A stretch of DNA of 64,000 nucleotides from Aquisphaera giovannonii (GCF_008087625.1 NZ_CP042997.1:1178001-1242000), one strand, 5' to 3'. Positions 18,167 to 29,067 are shown, counted from the first letter of the stretch. A program made the numbers and translations. Notes: generated from the sequence alone by a model not told the origin.

Positions 18167-18267
18167 GTTCCCCCCTCACGGAGGGGGGATTCAGGGGGGT
18201 GGATTCGATCGCCGGGGCTTGCGCGATCCACCCCCTCCAACTCCCCCTTCGTAAGGGGGAGAGCCGG
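18167..18267. repeat. repeat family D, copy 2
   Basis: A 101-base palindromic element with ends CCCCCCTCACGGAGGGGGG and CTCCCCCTTCGTAAGGGGG. The inner part contains GATCGCC and a GGTGGATTCGATC stretch. It lies between the second MFS gene and the secreted hypothetical gene ending at 18309. Confidence 0.75.
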
Positions 18268-18308
18268 ATTTGTTGCCCACACCTTGCGAGGGTGAGGGCG
18301 GCAGATCC

Positions 18309-19106
18309 TCAGTCCAGCGGCGGAGGCAGCTCCCGGCCGCGGGGCCCGGGGCGCTCGGCCTCCTTGGGCGGGGGCGGGTCGAAGAGGCCTCGCGGCCCCC
18401 GCTTCTCCTTGGCTTCCTCGAACTTCTTCTTGGGCGGCTCATCCTTCGCGGGCGGGCCGTCCGGATCGCCGGCATTGGCCAGGTGCTCGGGGACGTGGGT
18501 CATGGCCTCGGCGGCGCGGGCGAGCTCGCCCCCGCGCTCCGTGCGGCCGGCCTCGACGTCGCGACGGGCGGCGTTGTAGAGGTCGCGAGCACCTCGCAAG
18601 TAGAGTGCCGAGTCGGGGACGGAACCGTACGAATCGGCGTCCTTGATGCGACGGTAGGCGTGGTGCAGGTCGCGGAGCGTCCGCTCGCTCAGGTCCTCGG
18701 GGCCGTCGTCCTCCGGCGGCGGGGGCAGGTCCGGGTCGGTCCGGTCGAGCCGGGCCGCGTTGCGGGCGTGGTCCACGACGCGGGCGAGGTCGTGCGAGGC
18801 GACGGCGAGCTCCCTGGCCCTGCGCCGCTCCCCGTCCTCCCGGGCGCGGAGGGCCTTCCGGTAGAGCTCGGTGGCGCGGTCGGTCCAGTCCTTGATCCGC
18901 TCCTCGGTGCGCCCGCCGTCGGAGCCGGAGCGGACCCGGCGGAGGATGTCGTACGTCTTCCGGAGCTCGTCGCCCGGCGCGCCCTTCTTGCCCTTCGCCT
19001 TCTCCGGGGGCGTCGGGGGCCCGTCCGGGGGCTGCGGGCCCCCGAGGAATCCCGCGATCCCGATTCCGAGGAGGCTCGAGAGCCCCATCGCGATCAGCTT
19101 CATCAT
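18309..19106 (-). CDS. hypothetical secreted helical protein
   Basis: A 265-residue protein. The start at 19106 is chosen because GGGAGGGA precedes it and the translation begins with a signal peptide (MMKLIAMGLSSLLGIGIAG). The mature part is charged and helical, with repeated segments rich in Arg, Glu and Ala (for example AYRRIKDADSYGSV and LYLRGARDLYNAARRDVEAG). Pro/Lys-rich linkers lie at both ends. The helical repeats resemble TPR-like scaffolds but no named family is certain. It diverges from the sensor kinase gene across a 407-base gap and might be linked to that system. Confidence 0.72.
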   Translation of the reverse strand: MMKLIAMGLSSLLGIGIAGFLGGPQPPDGPPTPPEKAKGKKGAPGDELRKTYDILRRVRSGSDGGRTEERIKDWTDRATELYRKALRAREDGERRRARELAVASHDLARVVDHARNAARLDRTDPDLPPPPEDDGPEDLSERTLRDLHHAYRRIKDADSYGSVPDSALYLRGARDLYNAARRDVEAGRTERGGELARAAEAMTHVPEHLANAGDPDGPPAKDEPPKKKFEEAKEKRGPRGLFDPPPPKEAERPGPRGRELPPPLD

Positions 19107-19513
19107 GGCGTCCCTCCCTACTTTCATTCTGGGCCGTGGTTGGGTCGTCGGGGACCGTTCCCCGCTCGTCGTCGGTTGGCAATAGCAGCAACGATGCCAG
19201 TGCGAAAAACGCCGGATTTCCGGCAATTTCTTGAGAAATCCGCCCGATTCTGGGCGGAAACCGCCCACCGGCGGCGGGGGGATTCCGCCCGAGGCCCGGG
19301 GCGAGGACGCGGAGGGCCCGAGCCTGGTGAGGGGCGGAGCGTCCGGGCGGCCGCGGCGTCGCTCCGCCCCGCCACGGCCGCCCGAATCGTGATCCTGCCG
19401 GTTGGCCGGGCGATCGCCCGGCTCGGCGGCGAGTGCGCCGCGATGGTGCCGGGCCTTCCGGCCCGCCGATTGCATGGCAGGACGGCGGGACGATCCACGC
19501 GGAGGTGGCCCGG
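19107..19513. promoter_or_regulatory. divergent intergenic region (secreted protein / sensor kinase)
   Basis: A 407-base gap between divergent genes. The stretch 19175-19255 is AT-richer (runs of A and T around GCGAAAAACG and CAATTTCTTGAGAAATC). It contains the small dyad TTTCTTGAGAAA, which could be a promoter or operator. The rest is GC-rich with no recognised feature. Confidence 0.4.
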
Positions 19514-20952
19514 ATGGGCAGGCTGAGGTTGGAATGGCCGCTGGCGGTCCAGGTGGGCGCGGTGGTCGCGCTGTTCGGCGCGGCGCTCGGGACGCTCTGG
19601 TACACGGGCGCGCGGGTCGTCGAGCGCGAGGACCGGCGGACGCGGGCGAACGCGCGGCTGAAGGAGGCGAGCGACGAGCTCGAGTCCCGCGGCAGGGACG
19701 CGCTGGCGGGCGTCCGGCCGTTCCCGGACTTCATGACGCCCGCCGACTGGTCCGCGCTCGATCTCCGGCTCTCCGAGACGGCCTCGAGGATCGGCGAGGG
19801 CCGGCCGGGCGTCGAGGGGGGATACTACGTCCCCTCGAGGACGGCCCGCCCGTTCATCCCCCCCCTGCCCCACGAGCCGATCGGGGGCGATCCCGGCCCG
19901 GCCACGGGCCCGGCCTCACCGGCCGCCGCCCCGTCGCGGGCGTCGCGGAGCCTCTACGACTACGTGGACACGCAGGTGGACGCGGCCTACCGGAAGAGGA
20001 CCGAGCTGTCGGTCGTGGAGGACGTGAGCCCGTACACGATCGCCATCCGGACCGCGCCGGTGCGCGTGGACGGCCGCGTCGTCGCGGCGACCTGGACGAT
20101 GACCCGGCTGGTGGACCCGATCTACAACGACCAGTCGGCGCGGGGCTATCGGTGGTTCGCCGGGCTGAGCCTGGCGGGCCTCGCCCTGTCCCTCGTCCTG
20201 ACGTTCCGGCTGGCCGGCACGGTGCGCAGGCAGGCGGCGGAGCGGGAGCGGCTGCGGACCGACCTGCGGCGGAGCGAACGCCTCGCGGCGCTCGGCAAGC
20301 TGCTGGCCGGCGTGGCGCACGAGGTCCGCAACCCGCTGGCCGGGATCCGCGGCATCACCCAGCTCTGGCAGAAGGGCCTGGGCCAGAACGAGGAGGGATT
20401 CCGCCACCTGATCGACGAGGTGGACCGGCTGGAGGGGATCGTCTCCCGCCTGCTCCAGTTCTCCCGGGCGGACGCCCAGGACCTGGCCCCCGGCGACCTC
20501 AACGAGGTGGCCGCGGAGGCCGCCCGGCTCGCCGAGGGGAGCGCCCTGGAGCAGGGCGTCCGCGTGGTGCTCGACCTGGAGCCCGGCCTGCCGCCGGTCT
20601 CGATGGCCCGCCCCGCGCTCGTGCAGGTCCTCCGCAACCTGACCGCCAACGCCCTCCAGGTCATGTCGGCCGGGGGCGTCCTCCGGATCGCGACCCGCCG
20701 AGGCGACGCCGGCGGCACCGTGGCGGCGAGCGTCGCCGACGACGGCCCGGGGCTCTCCCCGGAGGTCCAGGCGCACCTGTTCGAGCCCTTCTTCACCACC
20801 AAGGCCGAGGGGACCGGGCTGGGCCTGGCGATCGCCCGCGAGATCGCCCTGGCCCACCGCGGCGAGCTGCGGGCGGCCAACCGGTCCGGCGGCGGCGCCG
20901 AGTTCACCCTCACGCTCCCCGTACTCAACGCCACCGCGAAGGGAGCCCGCTG

Positions 20953-20953
<1 letters not shown>
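19514..20953 (+). CDS. membrane sensor histidine kinase (NtrB-like)
   Basis: A 479-residue kinase of a two-component system. The ATG at 19514 is used because GGAGGTGG lies just upstream and the first TM helix follows (LAVQVGAVVALFGAALGTLWY). An extracytoplasmic domain of about 150 residues leads to a second TM helix (WFAGLSLAGLALSLVLTFRLAG). The dimerisation and phospho-acceptor segment is LAGVAHEVRNPLAGIRG, with the H-box histidine. The ATPase domain shows NLTANALQVM (N box), VADDGPGLS (G1) and FFTTKAEGTGLGLAIA (F/G2). Its stop overlaps the start of the NtrC-like regulator by one base, so they form one operon. The sensed signal is unknown. Confidence 0.93.
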
Positions 20954-22386
<1,433 letters not shown>

Positions 22387-22507
22387 GGGCGAAGTCGCGG
22401 GAAGATGCCTCGCCAGCCGCCCGCGCCGGGAATAACCTGGATACCTGGCCGATCCCCTCGCCGGGCGGCATTCGCGGCCCGGCGGACCCGACCGAGGAGC
22501 CCCTCCC

Positions 22508-22825
22508 GTGAGCCCGGACCCGAACGAGACGTCCCGCCCCGAAGGGCCCCCCGCGCCGGAGCCCGAGTCGTCGCGGCTCGCCGAGCTGCCCCGCGAGGCG
22601 GGCGTCATGCTGGTCGCCGTGGGCGTGCTCGGCTTCGTGATGCCGGCCATCGCCGGGATCCCGGCCCTCATGGCCGGGGGCCTCGTCCTCTGGCCGAGGA
22701 CCTTCCGCCCGGTCGAGCGCTGGGTCGCCGGCCGATTCCCGGCGACCTATCGCGAGGGGATGCGGCAGATGGACCGCTACCTCGACGACCTGGAGCGGCG
22801 ATACCCCAACTCGACCCGCGCCTGA
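22508..22825 (+). CDS. small membrane protein, tandem paralogue 1
   Basis: A 105-residue protein starting at a GTG preceded by GAGGAG. A soluble Pro/Glu-rich N-terminus leads to one hydrophobic hairpin, EAGVMLVAVGVLGFVMPAIA and PALMAGGLVLWP, and then an amphipathic basic tail ending MRQMDRYLDDLERRYP. It is clearly homologous to the next gene over the hydrophobic region and tail. The topology recalls small PGPGW-like membrane proteins, but that is only a resemblance. It lies 121 bases downstream of the NtrC-like gene. Function unknown. Confidence 0.78.
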   Translation: MSPDPNETSRPEGPPAPEPESSRLAELPREAGVMLVAVGVLGFVMPAIAGIPALMAGGLVLWPRTFRPVERWVAGRFPATYREGMRQMDRYLDDLERRYPNSTRA

Positions 22826-22853
22826 CGCGCCGACTCCCGGAGAGGCCAAGCCC

Positions 22854-23177
22854 ATGCCGCCCTCACCTCACGGAACCGCCGGCACCGACGACCTCGACGC
22901 GGCGGAGGCCTCCGAGGCCGAGCAGTTGCACCGCATCGAGGCACTCCCGAAGGAGGTGGGCGTCCTCCTCATCGTCGCCGGGATGGGCGGCATCCTCCTG
23001 CCCGGCCCCGTCGGCTCGCCCTTCCTGATCCTCGGCGGGGTGGTCCTCTGGCCGGACGGGTTCCGGCGGGTGGAGGACTGGTTCGTGAGGCGCTTCCCGG
23101 ACCTGCATCGCAAGAGCGTCCGCCAGATCGGCCGCTTCCTGGACGACCTCGATCGCCGCTACCCGCCCGCCAGGTGA
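22854..23177 (+). CDS. small membrane protein, tandem paralogue 2
   Basis: A 107-residue paralogue of the preceding protein, 28 bases downstream, with GGAGAGG before its ATG. The hydrophobic part reads EVGVLLIVAGMGGILLPGPV and SPFLILGGVVLWP, and the tail ends VRQIGRFLDDLDRRYP. The shared pattern LPxExGVxL...GGxVLWPxxFRxVExW...FLDDLxRRYP shows a tandem duplication. The conserved RFLDDLDRRYP tail suggests a common cytoplasmic partner or self-assembly. Function unknown. Confidence 0.78.
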   Translation: MPPSPHGTAGTDDLDAAEASEAEQLHRIEALPKEVGVLLIVAGMGGILLPGPVGSPFLILGGVVLWPDGFRRVEDWFVRRFPDLHRKSVRQIGRFLDDLDRRYPPAR

Positions 23178-23482
23178 CCGGACGATCCCCGCCGCGACCC
23201 CGGGAATACGCCCTTCGCAGTACGCCGCCGCAGCCGTCTTGATGCGTCCCGCCCGCCGGGCCGGATAGGACTCGGCAGCTCCCGCCGCGGGATGCGAGGC
23301 GGGCCGGCAGACGGCCCGGACCGGGACGTCCGGCGCGTGGCCCACCTCTCTTCACGAGCGCCTCGTCACCCGTAGGTGGAGCCGAGCAGCCGTCCTCATC
23401 CCCTCCCCCGCGGCCGGAGGAAGGGGACCGGAGCGTCTCGTCTCCGCTCGTGGATCGATGACGAGCTTGGTTCGAAACGATG
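23178..23482. other. intergenic region with a weak C-like palindrome
   Basis: A 305-base gap between convergent genes. Around 23399-23430 lies CCCCTCCCCCGCGGCC followed by GGAGGAAGGGG, a degenerate form of the C-type palindrome. No intrinsic terminator with a T-run was found. Confidence 0.4.
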
Positions 23483-24037
23483 TCAGCGGCCACCGGGGCC
23501 GGCCGCCGGGCCGGCGCCTCCGCCGACCCCGAGCGCGGCCGCCCCCGCGTTCGTTATCCCCGCGGCACCGCGGGCGGCGGGGACGCCATAGCCGCTACCG
23601 CCCGGGGCGGGCGTGCCATAACCGCTGCCATACGCCGGCATGCCGTACCCGCCGCCGCGGTATCCCGGCGAGCCATACCCGCCGCCGTATCCCGTCATTC
23701 CGTAGCTGCCGCCGCCGTACGCCGGCGTCCCGTAGCTGCCGTATCCCGGCTGGGCGTAGCCGCCGCCGAAGGTCGGCGTGCCGAAGCGACCGCCGCCGAA
23801 TCCCGGCATGCCGAAGCGACCGCCGCCGAATCCCGGCTGGGCGTAGCCGCCGTATCCGCCGAATCCCGGCTGGGCGTAGCCGCCGCCCATGGCCATGCCG
23901 GGACCGCCGTATCCCCCGTAGCATGCCGAGCCGTATGCTCTCCCGCGGTGGCCGCACCTGTGGCAGGCCTCGGACGTCCCGACCAGCACCGTACTCGACA
24001 GGAGGGCCGTCGAGAGCACCAACAATGCCCGTCTCAT
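23483..24037 (-). CDS. Gly/Tyr-rich repetitive secreted protein
   Basis: A 184-residue exported protein. The start at 24037 has GGGAGA upstream and gives a signal peptide (MRRALLVLSTALLSSTVLVG) followed by CHRCGHRGRAYGSACYG, which has three cysteines and several histidines. The remainder is low-complexity repeats of the types YAQPGFGGYGG, GGRFGMPGFGG and YGTPAYGGGSYG. Such Gly-Tyr-Gly-Pro repeats form flexible or adhesive surface proteins. The CxxC and His could bind metal. The family is not identified. The coding sequence contains many direct repeats of 15-30 bases, which makes length variation likely. Confidence 0.75.
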   Translation of the reverse strand: MRRALLVLSTALLSSTVLVGTSEACHRCGHRGRAYGSACYGGYGGPGMAMGGGYAQPGFGGYGGYAQPGFGGGRFGMPGFGGGRFGTPTFGGGYAQPGYGSYGTPAYGGGSYGMTGYGGGYGSPGYRGGGYGMPAYGSGYGTPAPGGSGYGVPAARGAAGITNAGAAALGVGGGAGPAAGPGGR

Positions 24038-24406
24038 GAGTGTCGTCTCCCTGGACCAAGGATGTTCCACGGACGCATGGCCCGACGCCGAAGCCGGGCG
24101 CGGCGATTCCTGCCGTCTGGGCAAAAAGCAGGGCATGCACCGCATGTGCCGATTGGTGCGGTTGGAGAGGTCGGCCCCCGGCCCGGGAGGCCGAGGCGAC
24201 CGACTTGGCAACGCTCGACGGTCGCAAGTCCCGGCGAGGGAAGATCCTTGCGATCAGCATGAAATGCGATTTATCCGGGAGATGAGTGGAGCCATCCCGG
24301 CGCGGGCCTATCCCCGCCTCGCGACGGGACGTCCGCCGTGCAGGGCCCTCCCGACGGGTGCGGGCCGGGACGATGCCGGCGGGGCCACCCGGGCCTCCCC
24401 GCTCGC
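24038..24406. other. intergenic region upstream of the Gly/Tyr-rich gene
   Basis: A 369-base gap, both neighbours read leftward. It should contain the promoter of the Gly/Tyr-rich gene. The segment 24245-24290 is slightly AT-richer. No repeat, terminator or RNA gene was recognised. Confidence 0.35.
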
Positions 24407-27127
24407 TCAGGCGGCGCCGGACTTCTGGCCGCGGCGGGAGATCGGGCCGTACTCGACTCGGGAGAGCGAGGTGGGCTTGAGGCGGTCGCGGGCGGCCTGG
24501 CGGACCTGGGCCGGGGTGACGGCGGCGATCCGGTCGGGCCAGAGGATCGGCTCGTCCAGGGGGAGCGAGAGGCGCTCCAGCTCGTAGAGGCGGTCGGCCC
24601 GCTGCTCGACGGTCTGGAGGTCGAAGACGTGGGCCCCGGTGAGATACCGGCGGGCGCGGTCCACCTCGTCGTCGGAGAAGGCCCCCTCGTGCATGGCGCG
24701 GACCTGGCCGGCGATGGCGGCGGCGACGCGGTCGGCCTCCTCGGGGCGGGTGCCGGCGTAGACGCGGAAGAGGCCCGGCAGGAGGTCGGCCGTGTCGGCG
24801 ATGCCGCCGCCGATCGTGTAGACCAGCCCCATCTCGTCGCGGACGATCCGCCCGAGCCGGTCCGCGAAGCCCGGGCCGCTGCCGAAGATGTGGTCCAGGA
24901 CCACCAGGGCGTGGTAGTCCGGCACGTCGCGCGGGACGCCCAGGTGGCCGATGAGGATGTGGACCTGCTCGCCGTCCGACTCGACCCGGCGGACCTTCCG
25001 CCGCGACGCGGGGGGCACCGGCGGGAGCGGGCCGGCCGGGGCGGCCGCGGGCGACCACGAGCCGAAGTGGGCCTTCACCAGCCTGGCGAGGGCCCGGGGG
25101 TCGAAGTCCCCCGCGGCGACGAGGAACGAGCGGTCCGCCGCGTAATGGGCGCGGTGGTGCGCCCGGACGTCCTCGAGGGTCAGCGCGCGGACCTCTCGCG
25201 CGGTGCCCCGGGGGTCCCGGCCCATCGGGTGGGAGCCGTAGATCAGGCCCCGGAAGAGGCCGTCGGCGTGGAAGGCCGGGTCGTCGCGGTCGGCCTTCAG
25301 CTCGGCGAGCAGCCGCTGCACGGTCCAGTCCATCGCGTCGGCCGGGAAGGCCGGCTCGCGGGCGAGGTCCGCCATCAGCCCGACGGCCATCGCCAGGTCC
25401 TCGGCGCGGACGCGGAGCGAGACGCCGGTGGACGAGGTCTCGAGCGAGCCGCCGGCGTCCTCGACGGCCGCCGCGATGTCGGCCATCGACCGGGACGTCG
25501 TCCCCTCCTCGAGCAGCCGGCCGGTCAGCACGGCGACGCCCGGGCGGGCCTCGCGGAGCCAGCCGGCGTCGACGTGGAGGTCGAGCGCCACGACGCCCGT
25601 GCCGGGGCGGGCCTCGTGGACGACGCGGAGGCCGTTGGGCAGCCGGGACCGCCTCGGCCGGTAGTCGACGAGCCGGGTGACGCTGCGGGGGACCTCGATC
25701 ATCGGGCCCGGGTCGCCGGCGAGCGTCGCCTCGGGGGTCGCCGGCGAGGGCACGGCACGCGGGGCCGGCCGCCGGGCCACGGGCCTCGCGGCGACGGCAT
25801 CCGGGGCGGGCGACGCGGCCGCGACCGCGGGCCGGGATCGGCCCCGCCGCGGCACGGACCAGCCGACGGTGAGCGTCTCCTCCACGAGGTAGCGCGCCGC
25901 GGCCTTCCGGACCGCCCCGGCCGTGACGCCGAGCGCCGCGCGATGCTCCCGCGCGTACTCCCGCCAGTCGCCCCGGAGCGCCGCCTGGCCGATCCCGGCG
26001 GCGAGCCCGGCGAGGTCCCCCTGCTCCCATCGCCAGCCGGCCTCCAGCCGGTTGCGGGCGCGGGCGAGCTCCTCGTCGGTCGGCCCGTCGGCGGCGAGGT
26101 CCTCGATCACGCCGAGGATCCGCGCCTCCAGCTCCGCCGGCTTCGCGCCGGGGGCGGCCTCGACGTGGATGAAGAGCTGCCCGGCGCGATGGGCCGGCGC
26201 GTGCGAGGCCTCCACCCAGGTGGCCAGCCGCTCCTCCTCGACGAGCGTCTCCCAGAGCCGCGACCGCCGCCCCGCGCTGATCAGGTCCGCCAGCACGTCC
26301 AGCGCCGGGGCGTCGCGATGGCCTCGGGGGACGGTGTGCCAGCCGAGGAGCCCGCGGGTCAGCGATTCCGACTCCACCAGGGTGAACTCGCGGCGGCCCG
26401 CCTGCGGCCGCTCGTCCCACGACCTCGGGCACGGCTCGCCCCGTCGCCGGGGGATCCTCCCGAAATGGGCCCGGACGCGCTCCATGGCCTTACGCGGGTC
26501 GAGGTCGCCGGCCAGGACGAGCACGGCGTCGTCCGGCCGGTAGTGGCGGTCGTAGAACGCCCGCAGGTCGTCCGCGGAGATCCGCGCGAGGTCCTCCGGC
26601 CAGCCGAGCACCGGGTTGCGATACGGGTGGTTGAGGTACGAGAGCATCAGGTGCGCCTGGTCGAGCCGGACCTGGGGCGACTCCGCGTCGCGGGCCCTCT
26701 CTTCGCCGATGACGGCGCGTTCGGCCTCGACCTCCTCGGCGACGATCCGGGCCAGGGCCATCCGGTCGGCCTCGACCTGGAGGGCGATCTCCCAGCGGTC
26801 CGACGGCAGGAGGAACCAGTAATGCGTGAAGTCCTCGCCCGTCTCCGCGTTCGCCTGCCCGCCCGCGACGAAGGCGAGCTGGTCGATCTGGCCCTTGGGG
26901 AACCGGTCGGTCCCCTTGAACAGCATGTGCTCCAGGAAGTGGGCCAGCCCCGTCTGCCCGGGGGGCTCGTCGAACGAGCCGACCGGGAAGTACAGGTCGC
27001 AAACCACGATGGGGACGTCGGATCGGGGCAGGATCAGGGCCCGCAGCCCGTTGCCCAGCACCTCTTCGAAGACGGGCAAGTCGCCCGGCGTCGGGGCCTT
27101 CAGGCGCCCCCCGAGTCGTCGCGCCAT
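24407..27127 (-). CDS. M16 family (insulinase-type) zinc peptidase, double-domain
   Basis: A 906-residue protein built from two fused M16 units. The start at 27127 has GGGGAGGA nine bases upstream. The first unit carries the inverted zinc motif HFLEH (H63, E66, H67) in GLAHFLEHMLFKGTDRFP, followed by the downstream glutamate region AEEVEAERAVIGEE. An Ala/Pro-rich linker lies near residue 450. The second unit begins SRLPNGLRVVHEARPGTGVV, but the zinc motif position reads VAVLTGRLLEEGTTSRS, so the HxxEH is lost. One active and one structural half is the usual M16 arrangement. No signal peptide is seen, so it is probably cytoplasmic. Confidence 0.93.
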   Translation of the reverse strand: MARRLGGRLKAPTPGDLPVFEEVLGNGLRALILPRSDVPIVVCDLYFPVGSFDEPPGQTGLAHFLEHMLFKGTDRFPKGQIDQLAFVAGGQANAETGEDFTHYWFLLPSDRWEIALQVEADRMALARIVAEEVEAERAVIGEERARDAESPQVRLDQAHLMLSYLNHPYRNPVLGWPEDLARISADDLRAFYDRHYRPDDAVLVLAGDLDPRKAMERVRAHFGRIPRRRGEPCPRSWDERPQAGRREFTLVESESLTRGLLGWHTVPRGHRDAPALDVLADLISAGRRSRLWETLVEEERLATWVEASHAPAHRAGQLFIHVEAAPGAKPAELEARILGVIEDLAADGPTDEELARARNRLEAGWRWEQGDLAGLAAGIGQAALRGDWREYAREHRAALGVTAGAVRKAAARYLVEETLTVGWSVPRRGRSRPAVAAASPAPDAVAARPVARRPAPRAVPSPATPEATLAGDPGPMIEVPRSVTRLVDYRPRRSRLPNGLRVVHEARPGTGVVALDLHVDAGWLREARPGVAVLTGRLLEEGTTSRSMADIAAAVEDAGGSLETSSTGVSLRVRAEDLAMAVGLMADLAREPAFPADAMDWTVQRLLAELKADRDDPAFHADGLFRGLIYGSHPMGRDPRGTAREVRALTLEDVRAHHRAHYAADRSFLVAAGDFDPRALARLVKAHFGSWSPAAAPAGPLPPVPPASRRKVRRVESDGEQVHILIGHLGVPRDVPDYHALVVLDHIFGSGPGFADRLGRIVRDEMGLVYTIGGGIADTADLLPGLFRVYAGTRPEEADRVAAAIAGQVRAMHEGAFSDDEVDRARRYLTGAHVFDLQTVEQRADRLYELERLSLPLDEPILWPDRIAAVTPAQVRQAARDRLKPTSLSRVEYGPISRRGQKSGAA

Positions 27128-27555
27128 GGCCCCGCCGTCCTCCCCCTGCCCCGCACCGAGAGGGCGTCGCAGATTGCCTCGCTGACGCGGGCCGACGCCA
27201 CCGGAGAATTGTATCATCCGGCCGGGGGTTTGGTCAGGACAATCGAGGGCCGGAGTGCCTCAGAGTTGGCCACGTGGAAACCGGCTGCGTCCAGCGACCT
27301 TGCGAGCCGCGACGGGCCCGGGTGGCTGTGGTGGAGCGTAGCGACACCACGGGACCGCCGTGATTGAGGGACGGCCGGTGTCGCGCTCCGGCCGGGCCTC
27401 GTCCGGGATGCCCTGGCGATCCCGGGGCGTCGCCTGCGGCTCCTCCCCAGCCACCCGAACCAGGGACGGCGATGGCCCCTGGCCCAAGCCGACAAGAACA
27501 ACCGTGGTGAGGGACCCGCATCTCCACCACGGTCGTCCCGCCGCCCTTTCGCCGA
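27128..27555. other. intergenic region with repeat E2 and a hairpin
   Basis: A 428-base gap between two leftward genes. Repeat E2 fills 27318-27457. A nine-base perfect hairpin (ACCGTGGTG at 27501-27509 with CACCACGGT at 27525-27533) lies just beyond the radical SAM gene stop. It has no T-run but may protect the transcript end. The promoter of the M16 gene is presumably in 27128-27300. Confidence 0.45.
27318..27457. repeat. repeat family E, copy 2
   Basis: The second copy of the element seen at 5202-5325. It starts GGGTGGCTGTGGTGGAGCG, continues TAGCGACACCACGG, and ends CCCAGCCACCCG. The inner GGCGATCCCG stretch is also shared. Both copies are intergenic. Confidence 0.7.
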
Positions 27556-29067
27556 TCAAACCCCCGCGGAGACGACGCATCCGGCGGCTTCCGAGGCGAG
27601 GATCGACGATCGCTCCAGCCGCCGCCGGAACCGCAGGTGCCGCCGCCGGGACCATTCGACGAGGGGCCTCCAGGCCGGGCCGGTCAGGCGGTGGCGGATC
27701 AGGGTGTGCCAGATCCGGTTCGACTTCTTGTAGAGGTACGACATCGCCAGGTAGGGAGGCACGGCCCGCCGGTCGGCGGGACGCCGCCGCCAGATCGAGG
27801 CGTGCGAGAAGAGCCGCTCGTAGCAGCGGGCGTAGCCGGCCTCCAGTTCCTCCGGCGTCATGTGGCGGGGGCGGAAGACGGCGTGCGAGGTGTCATACAG
27901 GCTCCAGTCGCGGTGCAGGAGCCGGCCTTCCTCCTCCATCGACCGGAAGAGGGGCGTGCCCGGGTAGGGCGTGAGGATGTGGAACGTGGCGCACTCGAGC
28001 CGGGCGTCCTCGATCCAGGCGACGGTTCGGTCGAAGACGTCCGCCCGGTCGTGGTCGAACCCGAGCACGAAGCTGCCGTTCACCTGGATGCCATGGTCGT
28101 GGAGGATCCGCACCCGCCTCGCGTAGTCGGCCGGCCGGGGCGACTTCTTGCCCGCGTCGTCGAGGTTCTCCCCGGCCAGCGACTCGAAGCCGATGAACAC
28201 GCCCGTGCAGCCGGCCAGGGCCATCTCGCGGACGATCGACGGGTCGTCCGTCACGTCGATCGTCACCGCCGCGCTCCAGATGATTTCCAGCGGACGCAGG
28301 GCCGCGCAGAGCCGTCGCAGGTACTCGGGCCGCGAGCCCAGGTTGTTGTCGATGAAGACCGCGTACGGCTGGCCGTCCGCCCGGATCTCCTCCGCGACCT
28401 GCTCCGCGTCGCGGACCTGATACGGCATCTGGAGCGCGTCGGTCGCCAGGTAGCAGAAGCCGCAGCGATTGTGGCAGCCGCGGGTGGCGATCACGCTGGT
28501 CGTCGTCAGGAACCCCCGGCGCGGGATCAGGTCGCGTCGCGGCGGCGGCTCCTCGCGATATGGGGCGCGGTAGGAGCCCCGGTAGACGGGCCGCAGCGTC
28601 CCGGCCTCCACGTCCCGGAGGATCTCCGGCCAGATCCGCACCCCCTCGCCGATCGCCAGCGCGTCCGCGTGCGGCGCCGCCTCGTCCGGGCAGGACAGCA
28701 CGTGCAGGCCGCCGAGCACGACCGTCGCCCCCCGCCCGCGATACCAGGCCGCCAGCTCGTAGGCCCGGGCCGCGAACGTCAGGTGGACCGTGATCCCGAC
28801 CACCCGCGGGAACGGCTCCCACGGCGGCGGCCCCTGGAGCAGGTTCTCGTCCCAGTACGCGACCTCCCAGCCCTCGGGCGTCGCCCCCGCGATGCTCGTG
28901 AGCGCGAGCGACGGCGTGAGCACGTGCTTGCCGAAGCTCGCGTGCGGATCCTTCGCGTAGAAGGGATTGATCAGCAGGGCCCGTCGCGGGCTAACCTCGC
29001 CGGGCCGGATCGACGGATCGAGCCGAGGCGCCTCCCTCAGCGCGCGGGGAATCCACGGGGACTTCAT
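27556..29067 (-). CDS. B12-binding-domain radical SAM protein
   Basis: A 503-residue radical S-adenosylmethionine enzyme. The start at 29067 (ATG) has an AGAGAGG-type site upstream; the TTG two codons earlier is less likely. The N-terminal part (RRALLINPFYAKDPHASFG to VLGGLHV) resembles a cobalamin-binding Rossmann-like domain, though the classical DxHxxG motif is not evident. The radical SAM domain has the 4Fe-4S ligands in CHNRCGFC near residue 200. Then come VFIDNNLGSRPEYLRRL, and GCTGVFIGFESLAGENLDDA. The family includes methylases of lipids and hopanoids, but substrate cannot be assigned. A 15-base perfect dyad lies 49-85 bases upstream of the start. Confidence 0.9.
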   Translation of the reverse strand: MKSPWIPRALREAPRLDPSIRPGEVSPRRALLINPFYAKDPHASFGKHVLTPSLALTSIAGATPEGWEVAYWDENLLQGPPPWEPFPRVVGITVHLTFAARAYELAAWYRGRGATVVLGGLHVLSCPDEAAPHADALAIGEGVRIWPEILRDVEAGTLRPVYRGSYRAPYREEPPPRRDLIPRRGFLTTTSVIATRGCHNRCGFCYLATDALQMPYQVRDAEQVAEEIRADGQPYAVFIDNNLGSRPEYLRRLCAALRPLEIIWSAAVTIDVTDDPSIVREMALAGCTGVFIGFESLAGENLDDAGKKSPRPADYARRVRILHDHGIQVNGSFVLGFDHDRADVFDRTVAWIEDARLECATFHILTPYPGTPLFRSMEEEGRLLHRDWSLYDTSHAVFRPRHMTPEELEAGYARCYERLFSHASIWRRRPADRRAVPPYLAMSYLYKKSNRIWHTLIRHRLTGPAWRPLVEWSRRRHLRFRRRLERSSILASEAAGCVVSAGV

